A stretch of DNA of 64,000 nt from Siphonodentalium dalli (GCA_032622095.1 CP136062.1:161692875-161756874); one strand, 5' to 3'; numbered from the stretch's first letter, positions 1-11,114 are shown. Notes: generated by a model not told the origin, from the letters alone. Program-made: numbers and translations.

Positions 1-491
1 CGAAGATGTATTCTGTAAACATTCAGTTTAATAGGTTATCTTAAAATCAAAGTTAACAATTTGATATAAATTTAATTTATGGCTGGAGTCATAAATTAAA
101 TTACGAATTTCCGTATACAAGACGTAATCAAAATAATTCACGGATAGTGGATTGGGCAAAGCGTGGCACACATGATCGTGTACAAAATTATGTTGATACG
201 GGATGTAAACTCAAGCCACTCACTGACTAGTTAGTATACAATAACTTAATGAGTATATGGGACTACTATGCACATAATATAACATTTATTTTTTAAATTT
301 GCTAACAAAAACTGTCCAAAAATTACTCGACAACAACAATTGGTATTTTCGCATTCCGGCTAATCTGCCATCCGGAACATTACTTCGTACTGAACAGACT
401 TTCAAATAATGGAAATCTGGTTACCTTATTCTACAACCCAGAGACTAAAGAAACCAACAACAACATTTGGGTACAGTATCCCTTTAAGGTC
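1..491. repeat. Dispersed duplication, copy 1 (cut by window edge)
   Basis: This segment matches 13459-13934 at high identity in the same orientation, with scattered substitutions and small indels. Copy 1 has 11 bp near position 383 that copy 2 lacks. The frame that is open in copy 2 is therefore shifted and stopped here, so neither copy is clearly under coding constraint. Homology ends near 'tatccctttaa' in both copies. The left boundary lies at or beyond the window edge. The family is not recognised; it could be an old segmental duplication or a low-copy transposon. Confidence 0.8.
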
Positions 492-630
492 CACTCGTAT
501 CTAAGTCATCTAATAATCACGGTCGAGCTAGAGACCCTCTAGTAAAGGGTATTCGCGTGGACGAGGGAATTAACCTCATTCGACTGGAGAGGGTTCAACT
601 TATCAGCTGTGACATGTATGCAGGACCGTT

Positions 631-1088
631 GCGACAGGGGGTTTGGGGTATATGTATCCCCCTCCCCAAACTTTGGTACAAAATTTCAACAGTCCGAAAT
701 TTCATGCCTGACACAATATTGTTGGGAAAATGTACACCACATATAGGTTGAAATTATTCTTATAGTTTGATTTTCCAACCAGATATTAGTGTGGAATGTT
801 TTGCTTTAGACCAAAGGCAGTCTATGTTTCTACTTTTAGTCAAAATTATACGTCTGAAATGGTCATCAGTTGGAAATTTTCCAACGTTATGAGGGTCAGG
901 TTTGAAATTTCCAACAGTTGGTAATCTACCAGTTGGAAAAGCTGTTGGGGGGGGGGGGCTGTGGGGGGGGGGGGGCTGCTAATGGGATTCTGCGAATCTG
1001 GGAGTTTGGTCTGGATAAAAGGGGGTGGGGAAGTAGTAGGAAATTTCAATGTGGACACCGTATCAACTGGGACCCTCTAGTCCGTCAC
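631..1088. repeat. 'Cagttggaaatttc' dispersed repeat, copy 1, with G-runs
   Basis: The segment contains many variants of 'cagttggaaatttc' and its complement. It opens at 'gcgacaggggg' and ends near 'ccctctag'. The same order of blocks is seen at 27986-29112, and a short related piece lies at 56838-57012. Two uninterrupted G-runs at 947-958 and 963-975 sit in this copy. No coding frame is credible here. It is a non-coding interspersed repeat of unknown class. Confidence 0.75.
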
Positions 1089-1115
1089 TGTGAGTGCGAT
1101 CTGCAATCACATCTT

Positions 1116-1427
1116 GTTTACCCTGTGCCAATGCATTCTCTTATATATGCGAGTCGACCATAGGTCGCCTCGCATATATAAATGAATGCATTGGCCTAAC
1201 AATATTTTACAATTTTAATAATTTGTTCTTGTATTCTTTAACAATTATAATTTTACCCATATAAATGTATGAAACATTTATTTTAAAAAAATGATAAAAA
1301 TTTGTTAGGCCAATGCATTCTCTTATATATGCAAGGCGACCTATGGTCGACTCGCATATATAAGAGAATGCATTGGCACAGGGTAAACAAATCCCGACTT
1401 ACGACTGGATTTGATATGGCGGGTCAC
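1116..1427. mobile_element. Hairpin MITE (GTGACCC family), left end missing
   Basis: This is an inverted pair of ~69 bp palindromes. Each starts 'gccaatgcattctc', carries 'tatatgcgag', and turns round at 'cgaccataggtcg'. The right outer terminus 'gatatggcgggtcac' is intact. The left outer terminus is missing and the sequence begins at 'gtttaccctgtgcc'. The central GC-richer spacer of the full-length copies ('gagccccagacaaac...') is deleted, so the element is about 312 bp rather than ~458 bp. No protein is encoded; it is non-autonomous. Confidence 0.85.
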
Positions 1428-2154
1428 ATAAGTGTAACACCAGATGGTTCTATTGTGTTTATATTTATAAAGATAGAGCATCACTAATCCGAAATTATAT
1501 ATTATGTATAATTGACTAGCAGTGTGTACCATCAGATATACATGTACATGGACATTTTGATATAGTCTTGTTAAAGTGATGTGAAACACTCCGATTAGGT
1601 GATCAAATAGAAATGGAAAATAATCTTGCTCAAAGTAATTATTTTTACAAATATTATATCTAAATTGACAGCACACACCCTGTCATTCTTATGTATTAAT
1701 TAAATGCATTGACTCTCGATGGCGAAATCATTTGCGTTAGTTTATCGCCGATTGTTGCGTCCCGAATCGAGATGTAAGTATTTACAATGAATCGTAGTTC
1801 AGATGGTGATATCTATGGAGTGGTATGGTCAATTTCTTTGAGATTTTCGGCGATGTTAGTAGAATGCTACATTCCCACAGTCGGCATAGCACATGAGTAC
1901 TAATTTATCAGTTTCACGCACCCGAACAAGTCCATAATATATCTTTTAAATACATGTTATTATACCACGACCTACGTACTTTAAACACATGTTAGCGACC
2001 CATCAATCAATATATCCTGCACACAGTATAAGGCTAATTGCAACCTGTGTTGTGTATATTTTATATATGCAATTATCACCTAAACCGGATCTCATGTTTT
2101 AGTAAGTAGAAAGATACAAGTGTATTATCGGCACGCACAGTGACATAAGAGCTT
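1428..2154. other. Intergenic stretch, nothing recognised
   Basis: AT-rich DNA with no splice-bounded open frame, tandem repeat or palindrome that I can support. Confidence 0.5.
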
Positions 2155-2470
2155 AGCGCAATGATATCGATAATGTTATTATTATGTTAATTTTTATGTT
2201 ACGTTAATTAGAATGTAATTTTGCTATTCAATTTGTGTTGGTTTATTTAGTGTTGGCTGGGAGATGGATGACAAGGGTGGTTGAACAATGTTGTCAACGT
2301 GAAAAGACACATTTAAAATGGAACTATATTTTTTCTTGAAAGTATCTTTACTTCCTCTTGTGATATCAATATTAATTTTGTTTAACCGCAGCCGTTTCGA
2401 GTTAGTTATCGTTGTGGTTATGTGATAAAAAGGATCTCAAATTCGTGGCAATTATATACGAAATGTATTA
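2155..2470 (+). repeat. Dispersed repeat, inverted relative to 14475-14830
   Basis: The sequence is homologous to the reverse complement of 14475-14830. Shared blocks include 'gtggttgaaca', 'aaaagacac.tttaaaatgga' and 'ctttacttcctct'. The two copies have diverged by substitutions and small indels. No coding frame is conserved between them. The family is not recognised. Confidence 0.7.
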
Positions 2471-2800
2471 ACCTCGTCCTCTAAATTCGATTCAAGCATC
2501 GCTAAAGCTTGGCTCGGTTCGAATTTAGTGCACTCGTTAATATATATCTTGATATCCTCCAATATTGAAGAGTGATAAATATAAATTTGTAACAATACAT
2601 AGAACACAAAAACCATCACCATAGAAAATTGAGAAAACAAAAAGAAAATATATATCATACATATATAATAAGTTGATAAGAGGAATACAGTTACAATCGA
2701 AGAGATGAAAAGAAAACTAGAGACAATACCTAACCACGTAGCACACACATACATGTACACATAGGCTCCTACCAACCATCCCACACACGACATAAACCGA

Positions 2801-3203
2801 TTAACCCTTTACCCAACAAACCGGCCAAAAACGGCCAAATAAAGCTGCAACAGCCTAAATTATCTTGGGTCTGTCTCAATAAAACCATACAAATATGGAT
2901 ATCATTGGAACCGGCTCATTGACCACATTGTGATGGTTACAGTTATGCCCTGTGCCAATGCATTCTCTTATATATGCGAGTCGACTATAGGTCGCCTCGC
3001 ATATATAAGAGAATGCATTGGCCTAAAAAAAAACTTTTTTTAACACTTTTTACCATTTTTTCTTACATTCTTTAACAATTTTATAATTTTTAATGTGTTA
3101 AGCCAATGCATTCTCTTATATATGCGAGGCGACCTGTGGTCGACTCGCATATATAAGAGAATGCATTGGCACAGGGCCGTTCTGTTGGGTAAATTAGGGT
3201 TAA
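2801..3203. mobile_element. piggyBac-like MITE (TTAA flanks) carrying the hairpin module
   Basis: The termini are 'ttaaccctttacccaaca' on the left and 'tgttgggtaaattagggttaa' on the right, so TTAA flanks both ends. TTAA duplications and CCCTT-type ends are typical of the piggyBac superfamily. Near the right end (2949-3176) lies the inverted pair of palindromes bounded by 'ccctgtgcc' and 'ggcacaggg', the same module as in the GTGACCC elements. The copy at 20739-21052 is in the opposite orientation. No transposase is encoded. Assignment to piggyBac rests on the ends only. Confidence 0.75.
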
Positions 3204-3577
3204 CACAACCATATCGAGCATTCAGACCCACACCCTTCCACAACCAAACACGCAGACATACGCCCACATATATACAGACTTTTGCAGGCATGACAAGTGC
3301 AGCACGGCGTATGTGGATTAAACTCGCCAAATCAAATACATTTCGACAGACATACGGACATACCTAACTATAGAGTACTTATAGCATTTAGACAAATGTT
3401 TGTAAAAAAAAGGGCAAACAATCACTCTTTCGCTGCCACTCAGCACCACAGACGGATTCCCCACTGCCAAGCATACAATACATGTATACAAGCATTATCA
3501 TGTCACCTGGTTGGATCGACCAATGAGGACGCTCCGTTGGTAGAAGCATATCAGGAGACATGGGGTCGTCATCTTTG

Positions 3578-3614
3578 TAGCCCGTCCCATATGGAATCCA
3601 TATGGGACGGGCTA
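3578..3614. repeat. Perfect 37 bp palindrome
   Basis: The 18-bp arms starting 'tagcccgtcccatatgga' are perfectly complementary around a single central base. Another 'cccatatggg' lies just downstream at 3619-3628. It could form a hairpin in single strands. I see no transposon ends around it. Confidence 0.85.
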
Positions 3615-4018
3615 GGTTCCCATATGGGGTCGATGTCCGCCATTTTGTTTTTCATGGAACTCTGCCGCCTCGGGTATATTTTCGGTGTATTTTGGCACAA
3701 AGAAAAGGGATATCTGTCGGAAATCAAGTTCTGTTAATTTAAAGACATAGTACCATATACCAAAAGCTGCATGTGATATATTTGAGAAATTCTAAACACT
3801 CATAAATTAATTATCAAACTCAAGTTTGTTGTCCTGTTTCTGGTGATTAGCCATTGATTCAATGCGTTGACGTTCAACGCCCATGACGCGTCACTGTGAC
3901 GTTACACAAGTTACTAGCCATAGACAAAAAAATTACTTACTGGCAGGTAATCAACTTCGTATAAGTAATTCAAATTCTCACACGGAAAACATGATATGTG
4001 GGTGACATGATAAAATCG
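3615..4018. other. Intergenic stretch, nothing recognised
   Basis: The short open frames here have no start context, splice signal or recognisable motif. Confidence 0.4.
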
Positions 4019-4156
4019 TTACAGGGCTCGTTGTTGCCGGCTACGGTGACATATGAGGCTCAGCGAGATTAATATCGGGCTCGGCTAGCGCCTCGCCCGA
4101 TATTAATCTCACTTCGCCTCATATGACACCGTATCCGGCAACAACTTGCCCTGTAA
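4019..4156. repeat. Foldback element, ~138 bp imperfect palindrome
   Basis: The left arm begins 'ttacagggc' and the right arm ends 'gccctgtaa'. Paired inner blocks include 'gttgttgccgg'/'ccggcaacaac' and 'gagattaatatcgggc'/'gcccgatattaatctc'. Arms of ~60 bp surround a very short loop. It is a MITE-like foldback with no coding capacity. The target duplication is unclear. Confidence 0.8.
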
Positions 4157-5160
4157 CTTATATTATGGGTGTATATAAGTAATATAGGGTATCACAAGTA
4201 TCGCTTGGAATAATGTGTTGAAACTTCATATGTGACTAGACATAGGCATCGCAAGTTCATATCCAATAACACCACCTTGGCGGCCATCTTGGTGTACACA
4301 CTAATGGCTGTGTTGATGCCCATTCATGCGTATATGTGTATATATGGATGCTATCGAAGCAGAAAATTGCCAGAAATGGGTCATTCTCAACATTTATGTC
4401 TCACGTTAGTTGTCATCTTTCAGGAAGGGACCCATACCGGTACAAAATGTGCTATATATACCCATATTTGAATAGGTCACGTGACCGTGGTGATAACCAT
4501 GAACTTATGCGTGAGTGGTCACATATAGGCTAACATGTACATACATGTATAGGTGCGGGTAATGCATTAACATTTCAATATATCGTAAATGTCTGACTTA
4601 TGTTGTTGGACCATATAGACATATTTATATGTTGGAGCCACATTGGCCACCTCAAATTGGTCACGTGACCTTGGTGGCCATCTTGGATATACATATAACA
4701 CCAGTATGGCCGTATGTTTTGGGTATTTTCCGACTTCATTCTGTTATAAGCATTTGATGAACATATCATATTGGGTAGGTTACTGTATTTGAGTTTCCAT
4801 TTTATATTATTGGTAAACATGTGATAGCTAGAGATACAAGCTAGAGATACACATGTGACCTATGAAAAGACCACGTGACCATGACATCACCAACTGCCCT
4901 TATATAACGGTTCGCCTCTTATCTGCACTATCTCACACGTTTCCTGGTGTTATATATAGTCTCGAACTTATACAAATGTCATATATGTGCCCATCACATG
5001 GAACCCATATGCGTCATATTCACTGGATGGCCATAGTTACACCACATGTACCCGTCCTGCTGGCAGCATGTACCCGAGTTCGACTCAAGTCGCTATCGGC
5101 AGTGTATGGGTAATTCGACTGTAGTCGCGATCGGCAGTGAAAGAGTTAAGGCGGTTACCA
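4157..5160. repeat. Degenerate repeats with CACGTG sites
   Basis: Degenerate copies of a block containing 'ggtcacgtgacc' and 'ttggtggccatcttgg' lie near 4250-4520, 4600-4710 and 4866-4890. The E-box-like palindrome CACGTG occurs three times (near 4480, 4659 and 4872). A tandem pair of 'tcgactnnagtcgc.atcggcagtg' follows at about 5075-5142 and runs into 'aaagagttaa'. That may be the right end of another TTAA element, though no left end was found. Confidence 0.45.
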
Positions 5161-5298
5161 GATTGCGTGGTATAATATAACCCGACTAAAACCTGCTTAC
5201 GCGCATGTTCACACATATGGTTCACACTGGTAGCTAATAGAAGCTTGGTAATCAGGTGAATATCAGACGACACTCGCTGACCGGTTGACTTGACTTGA

Positions 5299-5400
5299 AG
5301 CGTATTTTATTTGCATATAATACAAAAACGATTGGGGCACAAGTTTTTTTCAAATTATGAAGCCCGTCTTCCAATACAAACGATTAAGGATACAACATTT
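5299..5400 (-). repeat. Possible retroelement 3' end relic
   Basis: The segment reads 'attttatttgca...acgattggggcacaagttt'. Related pieces occur at 31815-31900 and 44580-44640. Such 'ttatta...gggattgggctacaag' blocks resemble the reverse complement of a non-LTR retroelement 3' end. That assignment is an inference. Confidence 0.3.
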
Positions 5401-5485
5401 TTACAAAAAGACAGCTGAACATATTTACATGCATGAGTTTATGGTGCTTGGTGTAGTGCCTTCCAGCGCATAATTATTGCTATAT

Positions 5486-5943
5486 GCGACCCGCCATATC
5501 AAATCCAGTCGGAAGTCGGGAATTTTTTTACCCTGTGCCAATGCATTATCTTATATATGCGAGTCGACCATAGGTCGCCTCGCATATATAAGAGAATGCA
5601 TTGGCCTAACAATATTTTACAATTTTAATAATTTTTTCTTGTATTCTTTAACAATTTTATAATTTCACTCATACAGAGCCCCAGACAAACATGAGCAGAC
5701 GACACTCTTATATATGCTTCTATATATGTGTGGGGCTCCCTGCAGGGTAATGGATGGTTTTTATTTTATGTCCTAAAAATTGTAAGAAACATTTATTTTT
5801 AAAAAATGATAAAAAATTGTTAGGCCAATGCATTCTCTTATATATGCGAGGCGACCTATGGTTGACTCGCATATATAAGAGAATGCATTGGCACAGGGTA
5901 AAAAAAATCCCGACTTACGACTGGATTTTATATGGCGGGTCAC
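5486..5943. mobile_element. Hairpin MITE (GTGACCC family), full length
   Basis: This 458 bp copy has outer inverted termini of about 50 bp ('gcgacccgccatatcaaatc' on the left, 'gatttt/atatggcgggtcac' on the right). The flanking 4-mers are ATAT on both sides, consistent with a 4-bp target-site duplication. Inside are two mutually inverted ~69 bp palindromes and a central spacer with 'cagagccccagacaaac'. No protein is encoded. Superfamilies with 4-bp duplications include Sola, Chapaev and Ginger; the sequence does not decide between them. Confidence 0.9.
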
Positions 5944-6110
5944 ATATGGGTTATGGTTAATTTGGTAGCTATAACATTTGGTGGGGTTTGTGTGATTTAT
6001 TTTTCGTTTTAAATAATGTCGGAGCAGGGTTTTGTGCAAAGGGTTATTTTCTTCATGTGTTAGTCAAGTGTTAGGCAGCTACTCTGGAAGGCAGTACATA
6101 CAGTAGATCA

Positions 6111-6478
6111 ATAATAGAGAACTGGTGGTTGAGTGGGGGAGTAGGTACATAATAATAGAGAACTGGTGGTTGAGTGGGGAGTAGGTACATAATAATAGAG
6201 AACTGGTGGTTGAGTGGGGGATTAGGTACATAATAATAGAGAACTGGTGGTTGAGTGGGGGAGTAGGTACATAATAATAGAGAACTGGTGGTTGAGTGGG
6301 GGAGTAGGTACATAATAATAGAGAACTGGTGGTTGAGTGGGGAGTAGGTACATACTAATAGAGAACTGGTTGTTGAGTGGGGGAGTAGGTACATAATAAT
6401 AGAGAACTGGTGATTGAGTGGGGAGTAGGTACATACTAATAGAGAACTGGTGGTTGAGTGGGGGAGTAGGTCCATAAG
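6111..6478. repeat. 40-41 bp minisatellite, about 9 units
   Basis: Tandem units read 'ataatagagaactggtggtt' followed by 'gagtgggggagtaggtaca'. Length varies by one G in the run, giving 40 or 41 bp. The last units are slightly divergent. The proline- and serine-rich minus-strand frames over this region are by-products of the repeat. Confidence 0.95.
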
Positions 6479-6690
6479 TGGGGAGTAGGTGGATTACTAA
6501 ACTGCGAAGTTCATATACCGGTATACTAAGGAATGTTTAGTATATATTCGCAAGTAACTTAAATATAATCATTTAGGGTAGTCACAGTGAACTGTCGTGT
6601 TCTACACAAAGTTGTCAGGGCTATATGCAGAAACAAGCCACCAGTGCGTCAACTGAATACAAAGATTTTCCCTTAAATTAAATACGTGGG

Positions 6691-7065
6691 TATCCGCAGA
6701 ATTACGTGACAATATTTGCCTGATTTTGGTTATTTGATCCGGCACTAGATTTATGGCTTATAGATACATTAAATATTGTTCCTTGTTGCTTGTGTCCAAA
6801 CTGCTTAGAATCAGAGGGTTGTGACGGATTTATATTTTGATTATGATACCTCTGGGCAGAGATCCTATCCCAGTATCCGCAGAATTACGTGACAAAATTT
6901 GCCCGATTTTGGTGATTTGATCCGGCACCAGATTTATGGCCATATCGTATGGCTTATAAATACATTAAGTATTGTTCTTTGTTGCTTGTGTCAAGCTGCT
7001 TAGTATCAGAGTGTTGTGACGGATTTATATTTTGATTATGCTATCCTCTGGGACAGAGATCCAAT
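6691..7065. repeat. Tandem duplication of ~183 bp
   Basis: Two adjacent copies begin at 'tatccgcagaattacgtgac' (6691 and 6874). Both contain 'tttgatccggcac.agattta' and 'gttgtgacggatttatattt'. They differ by substitutions and a small insertion ('ccatatcgtatgg') in the second. Confidence 0.85.
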
Positions 7066-7849
7066 TGATACCAGTTCCCGGGAAGACCGTCAACGGTTAG
7101 TGTGACATTCTGTCCCATTAGTTGATACGCAAATCACCCCAACGCAGCTAAATCGAAACAATCAAAGATTATATTATGAGGCGCTAATGGAGAGCGTCAG
7201 GTATTACACTCTTACTGGGGCCACGAACGAGGCGCCGAGGAGTCAGTATATCAAAGGAAGCAATCATTTGGGTTATGTGAATCCATACGCTTCGTCTAAT
7301 CAATATTTATTGCCAATACAAAACAAAAGATTAATATTTTAACAAAATGCTTGTGGATTATTCTGGGTGATTGGAATGGGATAAGACAACAAGCCTATTG
7401 TGGCTTTTTTGTAAGTACTCTCCCAGATTACTCAAATGTTCCGGGTGACATAAGGCCTTTCTGTGCGAGCCAGGCGGGAATTTTTCCTGATTTGTAACTT
7501 CAGATAACTCAGTGATGAATTTAGTAGATTGCACTCAACCACAGATAGCAAGAGATAAGAAATGGAGTGGGGTAAGATTTGGTAATTAATAATAACCAAT
7601 GAAATGAAAGGACAGTAGTTAGATTTAAGAAAGTTTGGGAAGAGAGGATGGTCGGTAGGGGGCAATTTATATACGGCTGTTGAATATGTATTATGTGGCA
7701 AAGCGTGAATTACAAGCCAAAAGGTGTGAACAGAGAGATACTTCATGCGTTCGCTGTGCAGTCCACAGTCTTGGTAGGTTACCAATAACTACACGTAGAT
7801 GTATCAGTATCATTGTAAATATTTTGTAATATAAAATGTATATGTTCTG
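7066..7849. other. Stretch with no recognised feature
   Basis: No repeat or domain recognised. By position it could hold the degraded N-terminal endonuclease of the LINE that follows, but I could not read a consistent frame. Confidence 0.4.
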
Positions 7850-8240
7850 CATTGTTCTACAAAGTGTAGCTTATGCAATCAAGCATCCGCGGGATCGAAT
7901 ATTGATCATTTCCTACTCAGATCTGCAGATTTATACAATGTGGACAACGCTCAAATAATCGACGATTCATCCCTAAATGTTTCCAACCATAGGCCAATTA
8001 TGATGTCAATTATTATTGATGTAAAATCTGCCCCAAAGTCCACAAATATCAGTAAAATGGCATAAAAACTAAGGTGGAAATTCGTCAACAACAACATGGG
8101 ACTCTTAGAGTCATACCAGTCGAAACTGGCAGCTTATCTGCCCAAGCTTCTCATTACAAATCATTCCACTTTAGATAATTTCTATGACGACCTCGTTAAT
8201 GCTCTTACTCGTGCATCGCGTGAATCCCCAAATCGAAATT
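7850..8240 (+). pseudogene. LINE ORF2 endonuclease C-terminus, decayed
   Basis: A frame different from the main ORF reads 'AGSNIDHFLLRS', then 'NVSNHRPIMMSI', then 'YQSKLAAYLPKLL'. The 'SNHRPI' string matches the conserved S-D-H-R-P end of apurinic-type LINE endonucleases (an ordinary copy has SDH). The frame has one in-frame TAA near 8064 and then needs a one-base shift near 8240 to enter the RT frame. So the ORF2 here has at least two lesions and its N-terminus is missing or unreadable. Confidence 0.7.
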
Positions 8241-8250
8241 TAAAAAGCAC

Positions 8251-10743
8251 TTGAAGCCCTTTTGGGACGACGAACTTCAGACTCTACATAAAGATATGGA
8301 AAAGTTAAGGTCTATTTGGATCCAAGAGGGTCGACCTAGGGGAGATTCATTCTCCTCATTTGCAAACTACAAGCATGCTAAACGAGACTTCCGGTCTTTA
8401 CACCGTCGAAAAGCCAGTAATTTTTTACGGGACAAACACTCTGAGCTGGACAATTTGGCCGAGCTCGATCAAGCAACTTTCTACCGCTTGCTCAAAACCC
8501 ACCGTAAAAGTCGTAACACAAGTCTCCCTCTATTCAAACAAAACAATACCATTCTCAGAGGTAAAACTGAGGTAGTCAATGCTTGGGCGGAGTACTATAA
8601 ATCAATATTCAGCGAGGCAACTGATCCACTCTTTGATGTAGATAATTATAACTTTGTAAATAATTTCATTAATAACGCCTCCAGTCACTCATCTTCAAGC
8701 TCATGCGATGTACTTATTACACATCCAGTAACTGCAGATGAACTCAGTAACTTACTTAACAGACTTGGCAAGAACAAAGAGCATGGTTATGACTCAGTCT
8801 CATATGAACACATAATTTACGGAGGTGAAGCGTTGCTCAGTTGCCTGGCATATTTATTTTCACATATGTTTGAATATTCACATGTACCTCTTGCAGCGAA
8901 ACGGGGCGTCATGGTGTCTCTTTACAAAGGAGGTCGAAAACCTAAAGACAGTTTTGATAGCTACCGAGCAATTACCATATTACCTGCAATTTACAAGTTA
9001 TTTGAGAGAGTTGTATCTCTTAGACTGGAAACGTACATGTCGTCTTCAATCGCCGTCCATCCGTTACAACACGGTTTCGAAAAAGGGATCAGTTGCACCA
9101 TGACATCCTGTTTCGTGCAAGAATGTATTAGTTACGCCAGAGAACAACACAACAAGCTTTACTCATGTCTATTAGACGTGCGTAAAGCTTTCGATTGTGT
9201 TTGGATCGATGGCTTCTTGTACAAATTATTCCACAGAGGATTACAAGGCAAAACATGGCTCATCATACGAGATTTATTATCTGGCATAAAATGTTGTATC
9301 CGCAACGACGGAACATATTCCGACTGGTTCTCCTTATCTCAAGGAACCAGACAAGGATCCATATTGTCACCTCTGTGGTACAAAATATACGCAGACGACC
9401 TCCTCCATAGTATTGAGAAGTCAAAATTAGGCCTTCGTATTCACTCATCGAACTGTTCATCCCCCACCACCCAAGCCGATGATATGATGCTTATTTCATT
9501 ATCTCGACCATGTCTTATTGGCCTATACGAGTTATGCCTTGAATACAGTTATAAGTGGCGGTTCAGCTATAATTCTTCCAAAACCGTCATAATGGTTTTC
9601 AATGAAACCAAACAAGAAGCCGAAAAATGTGCTAGATCGTGGCCATTTGGATCATCTTTTCTCAGAGAAGTTGACTCATATACTCACCTTGGAATTCTGC
9701 TGTCCAAATCCCATTTCAATAATAATTTTGTCGATGCCATATGTACACAATTAAGGGGTACATATTTCGGCCTCTCCGATGTTGGCCTATACCCTGGTGG
9801 TATCTCTCCTCAAAGCTCATACAAACTTTACAGAACAATAGTTATTCCTTCAGGGCTATATGGCAGCGAACTTCTCTGGAACCTTAACGCAACTCAAAAA
9901 GAGAAGCTTGAGAAGGCCCATAGAGTTTGCATCAAGCATAGGCAAGGCTTTCCGACGAGGACCCGTACAGTTATCGCACAAGGCTGTCTGGGTTGTTCCT
10001 CGCTAGAATCGTGGATTGATCGTCGGAAACTCTCAATATTTGGCGCTTTCTGTAGGCCAAATTACGAGAAAACATCAAAACAGTTATTCTTAAGATGCCT
10101 ATATGATTTTATTTCAGGTCTTTCAACTGATGAAACATCTTTTATTTGTGACATATGGTGCATTCTATGTAAATATAATATTGAACATCACCTTATTGAA
10201 TATGCTATTTCCAATAAATTTCCATCGGTCGTGGCGTGGAAACGTTTGGTGCGGTCAGCTGTACAGGAGTTAGATGAACTCGACTGGAATAATCATATCG
10301 CCAGCGACTCCTCTTTAGCAGCTTTCCGTACCATTCATCCCACGCTGCGAACGATCGGTATATGGAAACTGTGCTCACAATTTCCGAAGGAAAAATTTGT
10401 ATTCCTCCTGATTGGTCGCATAATCGCACATACAGCTTTCGGAGAAACTGACACATGCAAACACTGTTTAGCGACCTACCCATGTGTAGTACAACATATC
10501 TTGTTAGATTGCCCATCATTGCTACATATTCGGAATGACATGTGTTATCACGTCATTGACCAACATGGCATTGAATGTTTCCTTTACCTAGACCAATTAC
10601 CCCGTTTGCAGCTACAGTCTGCCCTTCTGGGATCGCCACATAGAGATCTCGCTCTGCTCTCAGATAACCACTTTAATCTATCTCGGTTGCTCGTTAGGAC
10701 AACAGCATTTATGTGGAAACAGTTTCATTTTGATGATGGTTAA
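8251..10743 (+). CDS. LINE ORF2: reverse transcriptase plus C-terminal zinc knuckle
   Basis: This 830-codon frame is the largest in the window and encodes the polymerase of a non-LTR retrotransposon, which makes cDNA at a nicked chromosomal target. Visible RT blocks: 'SYRAITILPAIYKLFERVV' (residues 237-255), 'CLLDVRKAFD' with catalytic Asp (306-315), 'TRQGSILSP' (367-375), and 'QADDMML' carrying the Asp pair (408-414). A CX2C...HX4C knuckle, 'CKHC...QHILLDC', lies near residue 735-755. The frame opens with 'KPFWDDEL', the usual linker after the endonuclease, so the true N-terminus is upstream and broken by a frameshift. The non-ATG first codon is not a real start. The clade is jockey/CR1-like but not resolved. 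It is probably immobile, yet the RT frame is intact, so the copy is fairly young. Confidence 0.92.
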   Translation: MKPFWDDELQTLHKDMEKLRSIWIQEGRPRGDSFSSFANYKHAKRDFRSLHRRKASNFLRDKHSELDNLAELDQATFYRLLKTHRKSRNTSLPLFKQNNTILRGKTEVVNAWAEYYKSIFSEATDPLFDVDNYNFVNNFINNASSHSSSSSCDVLITHPVTADELSNLLNRLGKNKEHGYDSVSYEHIIYGGEALLSCLAYLFSHMFEYSHVPLAAKRGVMVSLYKGGRKPKDSFDSYRAITILPAIYKLFERVVSLRLETYMSSSIAVHPLQHGFEKGISCTMTSCFVQECISYAREQHNKLYSCLLDVRKAFDCVWIDGFLYKLFHRGLQGKTWLIIRDLLSGIKCCIRNDGTYSDWFSLSQGTRQGSILSPLWYKIYADDLLHSIEKSKLGLRIHSSNCSSPTTQADDMMLISLSRPCLIGLYELCLEYSYKWRFSYNSSKTVIMVFNETKQEAEKCARSWPFGSSFLREVDSYTHLGILLSKSHFNNNFVDAICTQLRGTYFGLSDVGLYPGGISPQSSYKLYRTIVIPSGLYGSELLWNLNATQKEKLEKAHRVCIKHRQGFPTRTRTVIAQGCLGCSSLESWIDRRKLSIFGAFCRPNYEKTSKQLFLRCLYDFISGLSTDETSFICDIWCILCKYNIEHHLIEYAISNKFPSVVAWKRLVRSAVQELDELDWNNHIASDSSLAAFRTIHPTLRTIGIWKLCSQFPKEKFVFLLIGRIIAHTAFGETDTCKHCLATYPCVVQHILLDCPSLLHIRNDMCYHVIDQHGIECFLYLDQLPRLQLQSALLGSPHRDLALLSDNHFNLSRLLVRTTAFMWKQFHFDDG

Positions 10744-11066
10744 CTAAAGTGATCAGCGCTCTTTCGGGATATAATGGCGTTATCTTTTTTTTCTTCTTTT
10801 TTTTTTCTCTTTCTATTAATACATTTACAGCTAGTTGGTAAATTATCTCAGTCACAGCTTTGGCCAATTCAGTACCATGCACCGTTCCGCCAAACATGTA
10901 TAATTATATATACTTCAAATTACCCATATCTTCCTGCATGTGTAGGCTGTTTAACAGTTTACATACGATACATTTTACATAACCTGACTTCAACGGACAT
11001 CCATGAATCTTAGTATTCTTCCGGATACATGATGGCACAAGCCATACCCATATCTACATGTATGTG

Positions 11067-11104
<38 letters not shown>

Positions 11105-11114
11105 TATATATATA
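10744..11114 (+). other. Proximal LINE 3' UTR
   Basis: The stretch begins at the ORF2 stop codon, passes T-rich tracts (10788-10820) and reaches a (TA)n tract at 11067-11114, where a Helitron is inserted. No coding content is seen. Confidence 0.55.

Noticed and set aside
2452-2793. 113-codon hydrophobic minus-strand frame, possible membrane protein
   Set aside because: The hydrophobicity comes from AT-rich, AAA/ATA-rich DNA. It overlaps a dispersed repeat and no splice or start evidence was found.
6071-6475. 134-codon minus-strand frame rich in Pro, Ser and Thr
   Set aside because: It is the translation of the 40-41 bp minisatellite; frames change with single-G length variants between units.
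6111-6478. Possible CRISPR-like array
   Set aside because: Units are contiguous without unique spacers, and the window is eukaryotic.
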